Assembly: GCF_028640845.1 (NCBI RefSeq)
Contig: NC_080542.1
Coordinates: 130,160,580-130,224,579, forward strand
Reading direction: 5' to 3'
Origin: Ahaetulla prasina
Taxonomy: Eukaryota; Chordata; Lepidosauria; Squamata; Colubridae
Length of the DNA: 64,000 nucleotides
In this document: in pieces, positions 37,489-50,285 of the stretch
Layout of the letters: each line of letters starts with the position of its first letter
Position numbering within the stretch: position 1 is the stretch's first letter
Program-made: the position numbers and the translations under genes
The notes under the pieces: generated by a model
What the model was told of the DNA's origin: nothing
Seen by the model: the letters and a program-made list of their open reading frames with translations, nothing else
Database searches by the model: none

Positions 37489-37944
37489 TATTACTAAATC
37501 TGGATGTAATCTAATATATATATATGTTTATCATGACTGGGCCCCATAGGCAACTACAGAAAAGTTTATAGTGAAAGTTTACATAAGAATATGAAAGGTT
37601 AATCAAATCCTGACAGTTCACCTGGAACATCCCAATATTAAAAACTCCCTATAGACCTCATTATCTGTAAAGCATTAATACGTCAGCATTTTTTTCTTGC
37701 CAATTAACAGAAATTCTTTATTGATGTAAATTTCCTAAGGAATACCCTTGGCTGAATAAATTAAGCAAGGCATATTACCCTGAAAACGTATTCGCCCATT
37801 TAATTTTAGTGTTAGGAACGTATTCCAATCAGGACACAGAAATGATACTGAAAAAATTCTCTGGCCCTTTTAATTTAAAGTCTACCAATACCAAGAAGTA
37901 AACAGATAGCAAAATATACATTTACAGAATCATAACAATAATGC

Positions 37945-38195
37945 TTTATTTTAATAGATATTTTATTTATTTGTGTCCCTCCTTTATTATTTTTACAAAT
38001 GATGAAGTGGTGGTGAACATATCCAATACAACTTCCTCCTCCTGTTCTCCTCATAATAACCACCTTGAGGTTGCTTAAGCTGAGAGAGCAACAGGCTCAA
38101 GGTCTGGTTTTCATGACTAAGATGGGAGAGAACTCACCACTTCCGGTTTTCTAGCCAGGTGCCTTAACTACTAGGCCAAACTGGCTCTGCTAGGT
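37945..38195 (-). mobile_element. tRNA-derived SINE
   Basis: Read on the minus strand it begins AGAGCCAGTTTGGCCTAGTA with GTTAAGGCACCTGGCTAG, the tRNA-like head. It continues with GAGTTCTCTCCCATCTTAGT and ends with AATAATAAAGGAGGGACACA and an A-rich tail. The same family is represented at 40166-40678. Confidence 0.7.
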
Positions 38196-38679
38196 TACAT
38201 TTACTTTACAAATATGGCACTACAGTAGCAAATGTTACATTGAGCAAAATGGCTTAGAAGAAAATCTAAATGAAGCGCTTTTGATTAATTTGCACTTGAA
38301 TAATCTGCAACGATCAACCAAAACCGATTGCTTCAGACTTATCCAGAGCAATTGCTCAAGTATACTGAACAGCTGTTCCATATTTATAACAAAAAGTACT
38401 CACTGATAACAGACAGCTAATTTCAGGTTCATGCTGAAACATGATAAAGTTAATTTAGATTGGATTCATGCTATTTGAAAATATGTTAAGCAGAATGAGG
38501 GGAAACACATGGAACGGCCTACAGCACATGTTAAACTATATTATATTATGTCACACAGGTATTCCATATTTTAAGTTAGGGATAGAAAATGCTCTCCAGA
38601 AATTATTGATATGACACAAGAAATTTGTGGAGTTATGGACAAAATATATAATGTCTGAACTGGCCTGTCCTGATCTTTT

Positions 38680-38885
38680 TTATTTTTTATCTGTTTGTTG
38701 ACTCCTAACGACTGCCTGGACAAGTCTGTGTAATTTTCTTGGCAAGATTTTGGAGGTAGTTTGACACTGCCTGTTTTCTAGGGCTAAGAAAGAGTGACTA
38801 GCCCAAGGTCAGCTAACTGGCTTTCTGACAAAGGCAGGCAAGAAATCATGATATCAGCCTTGTGCATTATTCACTACACCAAACT
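38680..38885 (-). mobile_element. tRNA-derived SINE (Sauria-type)
   Basis: Minus-strand order: AGTTTGGTGTAGTGAATAAT head, GACCTTGGGCTAGTCACTCT, CTACCTCCAAAATCTTGCCA, TTGTCCAGGCAGTCGTTAGG tail. This matches the modules at 17135-17295. Confidence 0.7.
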
Positions 38886-38889
38886 CCTA

Positions 38890-40165
38890 CTCCTATCTTA
38901 AACTGTAATAGGTCTCAGCCTGATAAAATTTTATAAATTGATTATATGGACAATATTTATCATATGCTATTGGGAATATCATTAATGTATATGAATCACT
39001 AACTTGTGAAGTGTCTTTGACGATAACAGGAAAATATTAGGGAAGAAACAAGGATAGATGGCTTAGATAATATTTTCACTGTTCAATGAATACAACAGGA
39101 AAAATCTTATGTGTATAAAAAAAATAGTCCTAAATTTACTGAATTGAAAATCCAGAACTTCATATAAACAATCAGGAAGCTTATACTTTTTTTCAGTGTA
39201 TTCTGTCATCTTCTGAAAGGAAAACAGGGCCTTTGCTTTGCATTGAAAAGTAAACCAGATTTTCAAATTAATCTGAAAAGATCAGCTGGCATCTGATCTT
39301 ATTTTTTTGTAAGACACTTTCTCTTATAAATAAACACCAACTATTATTACATCTGGTGTTGTCTGTCTGTCTGTCTATTTCCTTGTACTCCAATTTAGGA
39401 AGAGCAAGTTATAAAACTTACCTGAGACAAAACATTCTTCATAAGCATAATAAACTTTTAATGTTGCTTTTTCAAATATAAATTAATATTTAAAACTTGA
39501 GACCTATTAAAGCGACAACAGGGGTATCTGATGACAAATTTGTTGCAGTGTGTTCCCCTTGTTCCTGGTTCTGCTTTTAATAGGCCTTCAAAAAGATTTT
39601 ACACTGTGCAGTTTTTGAAGAAAGCAAAAATTTGGTAAATAGCCTGTGCAGAGCTATGTGGTGGATTAACTAGCAATTCTCAAGTGTACAACAACTGTAC
39701 TGCTAATGTGTTTGATCAGGCCAAATATTCCTTTTTGGTCTACTACTAATCACCATCAACAGATCCCAATTGAATTTCTGTAATGTATTATATATGGGCC
39801 CGTCCTTGAAGATTCCCTAGAGGCTTCAATTAGTTCAAAAATTAGTGACTAGAATTCTAACTTGTTTATTAAAATGAAACTCTATTGCAGTTATTTTGAA
39901 AGATCTATCTTACTTGCTATTTGATTCATATCCCAGTTCAGAACAACAGCTTACTTCCCACATTATATGCTTATGCATTTACACATCGAGATGGGAATAT
40001 TATCTGAGTACCATCAGTTAGGGAAGCACAAAAGAGCAAGATTTTCTCTAACACTACGCTGATTCTGGAACCATTTTTTAAAATAAAGTTCTCAAGTGCA
40101 TTTACAAGAAAAATGTCAAAAAGCAAAACCCAATGAGAAATGATATACTCAGTTTGCTATACTGA
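38890..40165. other. PARD3 intron, unique sequence
   Basis: No gene or clear repeat apart from a short (GTCT)n at about 39360. Confidence 0.4.
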
Positions 40166-40232
40166 TATACCAAAACTATGAGCCAGTTTGTTCTCTGCTT
40201 AAAGCACTAGGCTACAATGCAGGAGACCATGC

Positions 40233-40531
40233 TTGCATCCTTACGATTTATATTGATACTGATTGTTTCCTGATTGCTTATTTGTACCCTATGACTATCA
40301 TTAAGTGTTGTACCTTATGATTCTTGATGAACATATCTTGTCTTTTTATGTACACTGAGCACATATGCACCAAGACAAATTCCTTGTGTGTCCAATCATA
40401 CTTGGTCAATGAAAAATTCTATCCTATCCTATCCTATCCTATATTATCCTATCCTATCCTATATTATCCTATCCTATCCTATCCTATCCTATCCTATCCT
40501 ATCCTATCCTATCCTATCCTATCCTATCCTA
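40233..40531 (+). mobile_element. L3/CR1 LINE 3' UTR with (ATCCT)n tail
   Basis: TATGTACACTGAGCACATAT and CAAGACAAATTCCTTGTGTG match the 3' UTR of the 3.5-6.9 kb copies. The tail is (ATCCT)n with two ATATT interruptions, from about 40418 to 40531. No ORF2 remains. Confidence 0.85.
40418..40531 (+). repeat. (ATCCT)n microsatellite, LINE tail
   Basis: About twenty pentanucleotide units directly following the L3/CR1 3' end. The unit differs from the (TCTAT)n tail of copy B. Confidence 0.95.
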
Positions 40532-40678
40532 TTCCCACCTTAGCTGGCTTTGGACTGGTCACTCTTTCTCAGTCCACCTCACATTACAGGTTTGTTTGGA
40601 AAAGATCATTAGATATGTTTGCCGCCTTGAGTTGTTTATAAAAATAATAAAGGTGGTATATAAATTATATCAATAAAA

Positions 40679-43471
40679 ATTACTGATTCTTATATATACA
40701 CACAGTATTTTTTTTCTATGTCTGTAAATGATATCTATAAAACATTTCAATGACCTAAAAGTTTAGAATAAAGATATTAAGAAGCAATAATCATGGCTCT
40801 AAAAGTTAAGATGAAACAAGAGAAAGAATACAGACAACTCAAATTACAGAATTTAGGGCTCCCAAAAGTATCAGACAATCCTGGACAGACTGATTTCTTG
40901 AAGCAATAATAAGCTAGCAGAAACTCACATGCTGTGTAGAGATACAAATTGATAATAAACTTGGGGGGGGGGAGATAGGGAAATCCTTTGTGCCCTCTGA
41001 GCATTGCTGTTTGTTTAGAGATATTTCATTATCCAAGTAGGTCCATCATCTGTGCTTTAAATAAGCAAGCTCAGAGAGCACCAAGAACTTCACAGTTCAA
41101 CCCTGAACTCCATGTATTTTCTTCTGCTGAAAAATGACGCTTGGCAAGATGGAGGGCAGCAGAAGAATGGAAACACAATTGGCAAGAGATGGATGGGATC
41201 AATGAGATTACTAAAATGTCCTTGGAAGATTTATGAGTTAATATTAGAGACAGTTAAGATGGCAAGCACTTGCTTTTCCAACTTCAGGAGTGCACTGCAA
41301 TTTGATGGAATACGAAGTTAAGATGCTATTGCTACATCAAGCCAGTGATCTCTTCATTGTTAGTTCCAGCACTTGTTCTCAAGAGAAAAGCACTTGCTGT
41401 ACCAACTTTTAAATGTTATATTTTGTCAGTGCAAGAATGGGAAGTTCATTTTGCAACTCTATTACCTCTCGTGCTAATGTGGGTCTATATTTTCTACCAT
41501 TACAGCCCATATTCAGATACATGCTTGGATCTAAAATCAATGCACACAGTAATTGGGAACTCAAAAACATTTTAATTTAAGTAGTCATGGACAACACTGG
41601 AGATTCTTTTCACTTTTACAATGGATAACAGGTTTTGGCTTTTTTTATTCCAGTTTTAAGTTGCATTATAGTATTAATCATTTTATGTGCTAATGCTTTA
41701 TTGTCTCCATCATGGTCAATTTTATCTGGGTTTGTAAGTTGTCCTGAGAATTTTGCCAAAATGAAAAGATATAAACTGTTGAATAACACAAAAATAATTA
41801 ACTTCTGCTGTAGTCTGGTATTTTCAATTCATGGAGGTATTCGATTTTCCAAGATCTTAGACAGTGGACAGAATTTTAGATCAGTGAAGTTTTTAAACTT
41901 TGTCCTACTTACAGAAAATATGATTAAGACCAGAAAGTAACATATATAGCTATTTCCTGTGGCAGGAGGGGGGTTGGGGGTAGAATTCTAATTAACTTTC
42001 TTTCTACGTGCATTAGGATTCCAATATAATATAATTATGTTTATGGGTTGAAAATCGTATCTCAGACTAAAAAGTCATTCATTCAGGTATATGCCATTTG
42101 ATAAACTGAAGTTTTATTTATTTACGGTGGGAGCAATCTGTATGTTTACATAAAGACAGATCTCTCCTTCTACGAATTATATATGACTCTGCAATATTAA
42201 ACCAGAAAGGCTGTTTCAAGAATGTTTAAATATTAATAAAGCAAAACAAAACCTTACAAAACTACTCTAAAAGATTATGCTAACCATTGTGGATATTCAA
42301 TCTCTGCCAATATCACAATTGAAATATCAAAAGAAATGTTTTCAATACATACTGAAAAGAATGACATTAACATTTTTTTTCATCTAATACTTAGAAGATA
42401 TTAATTTACCATGCTTTGCTATAGGCTGAATAATCATCAGCCTTCAATTTTCACATGAGTTGAGGATGAGAAGGGGGGAAAAAACCAATCTTGAACATGG
42501 GCTTGAATTGAAATTGACTTTGAATCTCTGAACTGTCAACACATTTTTTATGAAAAGGTTTGCTTTACAGAGATTATAAAGTAGGTGTCATGCCTGACAC
42601 TTGCATTTTATATTCAGATTGCGGGCCTGGAAGAGAAACATTATAAAACATCAGGAAGGGTCTTAGACGGCTTAGCTGTCATAGTAGAAACCACTCTGGG
42701 CTTGCTTGGCAGATATTGTGCTGTTGATGTCAGAGGTTTTTTACTTTAACTCACTGACAAGCAAAGAAGAACACTGAGAGAATATGTTATCAGGAGCCAC
42801 GGATACTTGTCTTCAGTAGTAGGTCAGTCTGACATTATTTTATATTAGTAGGTCAGTCTGACATTATTTTGGTGCATTAAAAAAACAAAACAAAACGATG
42901 ATCTTGTTTCAGATTAAAATAAATCCCATACTTTATACCCCAGAGGTATCAAAATCCAAGAATTATTCTACGGAAAACCCAGCTGGAAGAAGTTAGTAGG
43001 AAGAAGTTACTGCCATTTCTTGATGACAAATGGAAAATTCACAAATGTTTAAAATAATATTTTTTTTAAAAGCTATAATTAGCCAACAACAGTTTCCTTC
43101 GGAGAACTTCCTAATAACTAACTGCCATACCTGATCTTTTCTAAAATGAGCAAAATATAAATTAAAATAAAGCAAAACAAAATTAAAATAAAATAAAATA
43201 ATTTCATAGGGGAAACCAAACTGGTAAGCCAAGTCTGTAAGTTAGACTGGAAAATCCAAAGTCATTACAGAAAGATAATTGCAAACAACATTTATTTTAT
43301 GTCCTGTTACATCATCATCAGAGGTATTGCCTACTTAAACAAAGAGATAGATAGACCAAAGGCAGTGGGAGCAGGAGAGATTTTTGACTTTCTGCAGAAT
43401 TTAGTTGTGGGAAGATGACTGAGGAAATCGGAAACTATCCTTCCTTCCTCCCTCCCACCCACCCTCCCTAT
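40679..43471. other. PARD3 intron, unique sequence
   Basis: AT-rich. Short frames at 41112-41940 have no recognisable homology. A perfect 25-bp direct repeat lies at 42817-42841 and 42846-42870. Confidence 0.45.
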
Positions 43472-43756
43472 CAGTGGTGGGTTTCAAAGTTTTTTACTAC
43501 CGGTTCTGTGGGTGTGGCTTGGTGGGTGTGGCTTGGTGAGCCTGGCAGGAGAAGGATACTGTAAAAGCTCCATTCCATCCCCAATCCTGGGGAAAGTTTC
43601 TGCAAAATTCCCATTTCTTCCCAATCAGCTGGGAATTGGGAGGCAGAGAATAGATGGGGGCGGGGCCAGTCAGAATTTTTACTACTGGTTCTCTGAACTG
43701 CTCAAAATTTCCACTACCGGTTTTCCAAAGTCAGAACCTGCTGAAACCCAGCCTTC
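43472..43756. mobile_element. hAT-like MITE, inverse orientation of the 16334 family
   Basis: Starts CAGTGGTGGGTTTCAAAG. It contains TACTACCGGTTCTGTGGGTG and GTGGCTTGGTG, and ends near CCTGCTGAAACCCAG. The order is inverted relative to 16334-16612. The right edge has merged into a (CCTT)n microsatellite, so the duplication cannot be seen. Confidence 0.7.
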
Positions 43757-43791
43757 CTTCCTTCCTTCCTTCCTTCCTTCCTTCCTTCCTT
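43752..43791. repeat. (CCTT)n microsatellite
   Basis: Ten tetranucleotide units at the edge of the MITE. Confidence 0.95.
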
Positions 43792-43799
43792 TTCTCCCT

Positions 43800-45179
43800 C
43801 CCTTCCAACTTTGATATCAGATCTTAATAGCTTAATGGAATGGGAATGTGATTAAGTAGCTAGCTATCCCATTTGAAAGTTATAGAGAAATGGCAATCTG
43901 ATAATGTGACAGTAGGTTTCTCTGTTGCTGTAAGTGTTCTGGGTAACCTGGAACTATCATTAAATAACTGAATCAATTATTTATTTATGCTAGGTATATG
44001 AGACATGCTTCTCATTAGAACAAGCACCTGGTTGGTGCTTTTTACCCTAACCAGCCTATACTATTTATAACTCTTTGTATTAGGGGCCAAGAGATGCTGC
44101 AATTTTCTCTGTTTGATGATAGGATGGGTGTTGCTTAGCTTTTATTGTGAAAACATTTCAGAGCACTCACACAATAGCTAAGATGTTGTAATGCATCTTT
44201 CTTAGTTACCTAAGGGGAAGAAGCCCCTAAAAATTATTAGTAAAAGAACAAAAGTTACACAGATACAACAATCACATAAATAAATCACGTAATTAAAAGC
44301 ATTAATTCTTTGTTTGAATATTGAGCAACTTCACAATTAGAATATAAATCAAGTTTACAATCTAGAAAAAATATAGTATAGTTAGTAAAGCATCTGAAAT
44401 GCATTTGCAGGAGCTATGAATTAATGCCTAAAACATGGAAATTATTAACTTCTCCTATATATACCTATTCCTGTACCTACACCTCTAACTATATGTAATG
44501 AAAAAGCCACCTGCTTTTCAGCATTGTAGACTCTGAATTATCCTCAGGCATAATAAGCCACAGTAAATTAAAAAGCATTGGGCAGACAAAAAATTGTGAA
44601 CTACAATACGGGCAGAACAATCTGTGTTTGTTGTTTTCCCAAACGTCTAGTCAGAAGTCTCAGGTGGCTAATGTAGGAGGCACACACAATTCAAAGCTCA
44701 AATAATATGTTTATGAAACTGGACATGTTCTGTGCACTTTCAGATGGCTGTGTAAGAAGAGACAACAGTATATCTGATTTCAGCTAAATAGGGTTTTAAA
44801 ACTAAATTATCTATTTCCTTTTGCAGAAGTGGATGAAACAGCACAGTTACACTCTGAGTAATCATTCCAAATGCAATTGAAGAATTCAATTTAATGGTAA
44901 TCAGGGAATATTTAATTTGCATTGGTTTCCAATAGGTTGGCTTGCCATCTGTACTCAGATATATAGCAGATCCAAAGATGAAAACAAGGAAGTCTGTATT
45001 TCAAGTAATAGAAGGCACATCTTTAAATATGTGTATTATATAACTGCAACACGTTTGCAAAAACTATTGTTATTTTTTAAGGCAAGTGATCAGATTGTCT
45101 AATAATATACACATTCTAGATAATAAACCATAAAAAAGTAGGGCTATTATAAAAATAAGGTTCTATAAAACTACTACAA
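43800..45179. other. PARD3 intron, unique sequence
   Basis: No gene or clear repeat recognised. Confidence 0.4.
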
Positions 45180-45415
45180 TGGTACCTTGGTATTCATTGT
45201 TAATTGGTTCCAGCATGATGAGTACCAAAAACAATGAGTAACAAACACATTTTTCCCATAAGGAATAATGTAGTGCATAATAAGACAGACGATACTAACA
45301 TGTTCTAGCTTGTGTGTTGAGTACCAAACAAACCATGAATACTAAGACAAAATTTTTGTATCAAATTCATCAAATACTGAATTCAATGAGTTTCAAAGCA
45401 GTTGAGAACTGTATT
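45180..45415. mobile_element. Probable old MITE (GGTACCTTGGTATTC...)
   Basis: GGTACCTTGGTATTCATTGT, TAATTGGTTCCAGCATGATG, AGTACCAAAAACAATGAGTA and TTTTTCCCATAAGGAATAAT resemble a common reptile element whose ends read as complementary GGTACTCGAAC motifs. Edges are uncertain. Confidence 0.4.
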
Positions 45416-45802
45416 TGTAGTTGATACAAAGATCATGGAGTATGCTAAAGACTAATCTACATAATTTGTACCTAAGATAACAAAATACATTACATTGCTC
45501 TTCACTGATGCTACTGCTATAATATCACAAATCCTTATAAGACCTGAAAAGACCAATGCCAGCAATATTTTGGTACAGCAAACAAATTCAACTAGTTCTT
45601 AATTTTGAGAAATCTAAAATTCTGGTCTTTGCTAAGAGAGCTATCCAACAATCCTGGACAGTAGAAGAAAATTTGCTACATTTAAATACCTTGGGATGGT
45701 TATTAATCTAAAGGAATCTGTAATATGCACCAGAATTGTACAGTGCTTGCTGTAAGCTCTTAAACTTTCAATTGCTTTTGAACTCTCCTTTTACTTTTTT
45801 TT

Positions 45803-46057
45803 TTTTGCATTTATATCCCGCCCTTCTCCGAAGACTCAGGGCGGTTTACACTATGTTAGCAATAGTCTTCATTCTATTTGTATATTTATATACAAAGTCA
45901 ACTTATTTCCCCCAATAATCTGGGTCCTCATTTTACCTACCTTATAAAGGATGGAAGGCTGAGTCAACCTTGGGCCTGGTGGGACTAGAACCTGCAGTAA
46001 TTGCAGGCAGCTGTTGTTAATAACAGACTGCATTAGCAGTCTGAGCCACAGAGGCCC
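45803..46057 (-). mobile_element. tRNA-derived SINE, near full length
   Basis: Minus-strand head GGGGCCTCTGTGGCTCAGAC resembles a tRNA A-box region. GCAGGTTCTAGTCCCACC is the B-box region. The body GACTCAGCCTTCCATCC is followed by GTAGGTAAAATGAGGACCCA, and it ends CGGAGAAGGGCGGGATATAA plus A-rich tail. It is the same subfamily as the copy at 51264-51530. Confidence 0.85.
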
Positions 46058-46078
46058 CTATAAGACATATGCAGAGAA

Positions 46079-46383
46079 TAATGAATTCCTGCAAATCATT
46101 GGCCAAACAGCCCATAACTTTTGACCATTTAATGACAAAATAGCATTGGCAATTAGCATTCATTTTTGACAGTTGCAGCATTTTGTGTCATCTGATCAAA
46201 ATCTTTATCTTTCTGAGCTGACTTCCAATAAGTAAAAACAATTGGGAAGTCAGATTTGCTTATGATTTGTCTAACACCCATGGCTAAACATGGTCATAAA
46301 ATTGAAGCTGGTGAAGTGATGACTCAAAACTGGCCGAGCAATTCTAGTCCCAATTTTGGTTGTAGGTCAAGGACTACCTGTAG
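46079..46383 (-). mobile_element. Decayed MITE ending in AAGGACTACCTGTAG
   Basis: The right edge TTGTAGGTCAAGGACTACCT matches the terminus of the 7258-7630 family. The interior is strongly diverged. Confidence 0.4.
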
Positions 46384-46619
46384 AGTATGCTATACTTTTA
46401 TCATGGAACCTCCTTCCTAAAATAATACTTTATCTCATTTATTTGATTTTAGTTCCATGCTTTTATTTCTAAATTTTGCTGGTCATTGACTGAATAAATA
46501 TTACTATTACTGTTACTTTACGCTGGTATTTATGGCTATAAAAGAAAAGCTACAAATGAAAGTGATTATATTATTAGACAAATATTAAATGAAACCGAAG
46601 CAATGTTAAATGTCAAATT

Positions 46620-46745
46620 ATTCTACTTCAGGCACATTGAAAAAAACCAAGCTCTCTGGAAAAGCCTCTAATGCTGGGAAAGGAAGAAGGAAAATAAAGA
46701 GGATGGCTATCAGAAGGAAGATGGATGAAGAGATTGGTTGTCCTG
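46620..46745 (+). mobile_element. Possible Bov-B (RTE) LINE fragment
   Basis: The order HIEKNQALWKSL, then TGCTGGGAAAGGAAGAAGG and AAGAGGATGG, resembles the C-terminal end of the Bov-B reverse-transcriptase frame. It is very degraded and short. Confidence 0.35.
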
Positions 46746-46749
46746 ATCT

Positions 46750-47865
46750 ATCTATGTGAAAACCAAGATTTGAAAATGACTTAATAGTAAATAATCAGTC
46801 AATAAATCAAAATTCAACAACATCCTAAAACCTTTCCTTCCAAGAGCCTGCTTGCTCTAACTAGTAATAGATATATCTGAAAAGGAAGTAACATTGAGCA
46901 TAGACCAAACAGTATGAACTAATTTATCTTCAAATTCATTAGGTCTCCAACATAGATTATTATTGGAGACCTACTGAATTTAAACAACTATTGAGGAACT
47001 TAATAGACATTATTTTTTTAAAAAAAAAATTGTTTGATGAACTAGTTTTAAATTGTAACCACAACATTTCTAAAACTTAGGACCATTGGTTTGATAGTAT
47101 AAGATAGCTCAATTCTATATTCCATTCCTTTTATATTATCGACATCTAGTTTTATTTAAAAATATAGCATCTATAATATGGAATTGTTGGTTTAGCTACT
47201 ATAAAAGAAATCTCCAATGTATTCTGTACTACCAAACTTTTAGAGGCTGCAAAAGTGTCCTTGGGGTTTATCCATCCCATACAAAATCAACCACTAATGT
47301 ATCACTTTAAAATATGTCAGTGAAATTGATTCATTTATTGCTATCATTAATGCAGTTTTCATTTTCAGTACATTTATTCCTATCCACAGAATCATCCCTA
47401 TTTTCATTCACTTATTAATGTCCCATTTATCAGGGCTATATAAATATTCATATCTACTAATAAAGATCTTTTTATCTGAATAATTGTCTTCTAGTGTTTA
47501 TTATGAGCTGAACTATTTTTACATACATTTAATGATACCTTTATCACTTGGCAAAATATTATGGTCTGATTACTCCAGTTTACTGTGTAGCTGGAGTGTT
47601 TATAATATTTTTGCATCAATTCTAATGAGTCTTTGATAAATTAAAAAGTATCAAGAGGAGTATAGATCAATAACTTGTGTTTGATTACTGCTCTGAAATA
47701 TTTTAAAAAGACCCAGATTGTATTTTCAAACATGACAAAGATTGCAAGATTAAATTAAATGAAATGAGGAAAATTGGGTTTATTTGGCATGCTGAGACAT
47801 ATTAAACTAAACATGCTCACTTTTCCTTTCCTGAAATATTATTTTATACTTCTGGTTTAAAATAA
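46750..47865. other. PARD3 intron, unique sequence
   Basis: AT-rich, no recognisable feature. Confidence 0.4.
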
Positions 47866-48020
47866 AATTTGGTTCAACCTTCCATCCTTCCGAGGTGGGT
47901 AAAATGAGGATCCAAATTGTGAGGGGGGGGGGCAATATGCTAACACTGTAAACAGCTTAGACAGGGCATAAAGCACTGTAAAGCAGTGTATAAGTCTAAG
48001 TGCTATTGCTATTGCTATTG
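47866..48020 (+). mobile_element. tRNA-derived SINE, 3' part with (CTATTG)n tail
   Basis: TCAACCTTCCATCCTTCCGA, GTAAAATGAGGATCCAAATT and GTAAAGCAGTGTATAAGTCT match the 3' half of the SINE at 57030-57258. It is followed by (CTATTG)n. Confidence 0.7.
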
Positions 48021-48021
48021 C

Positions 48022-48165
48022 TACCGTATTTTCCCGAAAATAAGACCCTGTCTTATTATTATTTTTTTGAACCCTGAAATAAATGCTTGGCCTTATTGCC
48101 ATGTGATCAAAAGCCTGATTGGGCTTATTATCAGGGGATGTCTTATTTTGGGGGGGAAAGAGTAA
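48022..48165. mobile_element. TA-type MITE, short copy
   Basis: Starts ACCGTATTTTCCCGAAAATA and ends TGTCTTATTTTGGGGGGGAA. It includes TTGAACCCTGAAATAAATGC and AAGCCTGATTGGGCTTATTA. It is adjacent to the SINE tail. Confidence 0.7.
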
Positions 48166-48288
48166 GTAATTGTCAATTTTTCTCCAATATAGACCATAAT
48201 TCTTTTTTTATTAATAGAAGGCAAAATGAAATTGCTCTGCTTTTTAGCATTATAGCGCCCTCTTTTGATAAACAGAGGACACCAAGGA

Positions 48289-48478
48289 CTCTAGAACAGT
48301 AACCCCCAATTTTTTGGACAGCACAGACTGGTTCTGTGGAGAAAGGTTTTTCCACAGACCAGAGGGGGCATGGTTTCATGTGCTGTCTGCATACCACAGA
48401 TGGGGTTCACTTGTTTGCACAGACAGGTTTCTGGCATTCCATGGTCCGGATTGGGGGTTGGAGACCCCTGCTATAGAA
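48289..48478. mobile_element. hAT-like MITE with CCCCCAA termini
   Basis: The body, 48297-48470 (174 bp), starts CAGTAACCCCCAATTTTTTG and ends GGGGGTTGGAGACCCCTG. It is flanked by CTCTAGAA and CTATAGAA, an 8-bp duplication with one mismatch. Confidence 0.8.
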
Positions 48479-49839
48479 AATAGCACAGCCTTTGTTTTCT
48501 AACAGATGGAAGAATATATACAATATAAGACAGAAAGGACTAAAGTGAATGGTGAATCACACCTTTCTCACAATTTGGGGTGAAAAAAAAGAGAGGAACC
48601 TAATTTGGAAAGGGCCTATTTTGTCTTTTAAAGAAGTTCCCCATTCTCACACTGTAAAGAAAAGATGAAAATGTTTTGATTTTGGGAGGTCCTAAGAGGC
48701 AAAAAAGGAAAAGAGGGGAAGGTATTTACGGGTCATACAAAGGTTTTAGGGACACCTTGTCTTCTGCTGATCTATGTTGCCCATGCAAGATTTCCTAAAT
48801 ATAAAGCTTACCATACAACGTGTAAAAATAATTTCCCCCTTATCAAGTTTTTTAAATAAATGGTCTGAAATGGAATACTTTATAATAATTGCAAATAATT
48901 TTTCTCATGGACCCTAATCTGGAATTTCTTGCAACACAGTACCACCTCTGCCGGGTATGGTCCTCAGGGCTTCATATTTCTCAAAATACAATAAGAAGAT
49001 TCTATGGCATTCTCCTACCTATCTATGAGAAATGAGCTGCAGCTCTCTGACCAATAGTATTTACTCTTTGTCTCTTTCTTAACGTTCTTTATTAGTCTAA
49101 GCCATTCAGTGATGCAACTAAAATAAGGCGCAAAAGGTGGTTAACAAATCAATGATTTAACATTCCAATTGAGAGTAACCCTGGATGGAGTTGTGCTTTC
49201 TCAGAAAAAGCATAATTTATGCCATACTTGACAAATAGAAATCTACAACAGAGAAAAGGCTGGGTGTGCGTGTGTGTTTGTGTAAGTAATGGGGGTGGGG
49301 GAGTACTGAATCCTACATTCCTCTGATTATCATTAATCATGCTTCTTATGTACAGGTATTGATGCTATGAGGAAAAGCAGTGTTTCAAATATATAAATAA
49401 AACAGTCTTTTAGAGGTCTATAATTAAGAAATAGCATTGGGAAAGGGAGGAATAAACCAATACGAATGTAAACAAATGAACTAAAAAGAGCAGTTTTGAA
49501 CATCAGAGAAAGATTTTTTTTTTACAGTATTTCATATGACGTGTTTCAACAACCACCATGAATGAAGGATTACAGTATTTGCTACAATAAGTAACTGAAA
49601 CTAAAAAAAAAACCCTTGTCATTTTATTCAGATAGAATTTGCTGCTTATATCTGCATGCTTATTGTTTTGGAAGGAAACCTCATACTTACAAACCAAAAT
49701 ATTATCCTTCTCAGAAAGTGATTTTGTTCTTATTGTTTTATGTCTAGGGATACTGTGATAGCATTCAGCTGACTAGAAACATACAAATGAGACTTCGTGT
49801 AGTGGGTCAGCATGAATTTGAATGTATTGTTAATGAGGA
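48479..49839. other. PARD3 intron, unique sequence
   Basis: No gene or clear repeat recognised. Confidence 0.4.
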
Positions 49840-50285
49840 ATTTTTATTTTATTTTATCCAGTTTAAATAGCTGCCCATCTCTCCAACTCTGGGCAGTGCA
49901 CAACAAATGTTGTTGTGGTAAGAACACCACAAACGTAAAAAAATATATAAAAACTAACTCTAAATATTATAAAAACAAAGATTAAAACTCTACATGAATA
50001 GGGAATAAAAACAGCCAACTCTGCAATGGAGCCATCTAATTATGTCTCTGATTCTCTGGGAGTCCCAGGCCTGATAACATAACCAGATCTTGAGGGCCTT
50101 CTGGAATATCAAAAGACATGAGGCTAATCTAATTTCAGGGGAAATAATGTTCCATAAAGTGGGCACCACAATAGAGAAAGCATGGCTCCTGGGGCCCATA
50201 AAATGGAGGTCCATAACTGAAGATATCTGTAGCATGCCTTCTATGCCAGATCTAATGGGGTAATCTGATGTAACTTGGGAGAGCT
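49840..50285 (-). mobile_element. Non-LTR LINE 3' end (L2/CR1-superfamily type)
   Basis: The minus-strand frame 50235-49990 contains HAFSIVVPTLWNIISPEIR followed by FQKALKIWLCYQAWD, the C-terminal pattern typical of L2-like ORF2 proteins. A 3' UTR and a (TTTTA)-like end follow on the left. It is truncated and degraded. Confidence 0.65.

Larger units (their letters stand above)
40166..40678 (+). mobile_element. tRNA-derived SINE split by an L3/CR1 insertion
   Basis: The head, TGAGCCAGTTTGTTCTCTGC and AAAGCACTAGGCTACAATGC, lies at 40180-40232. The body and tail resume at about 40534 (CACCTTAGCTGGCTTTGGAC, GGTCACTCTTTCTCAGTCCA, GCCGCCTTGAGTTGTTTATA, AATAATAAAGGTGG). The intervening ~300 bp are an L3/CR1 3' end. 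Confidence 0.65.

Noticed and set aside
40324..40641. Protein with repeated SYPIL motif
   Set aside because: It is translation of the (ATCCT)n LINE tail.
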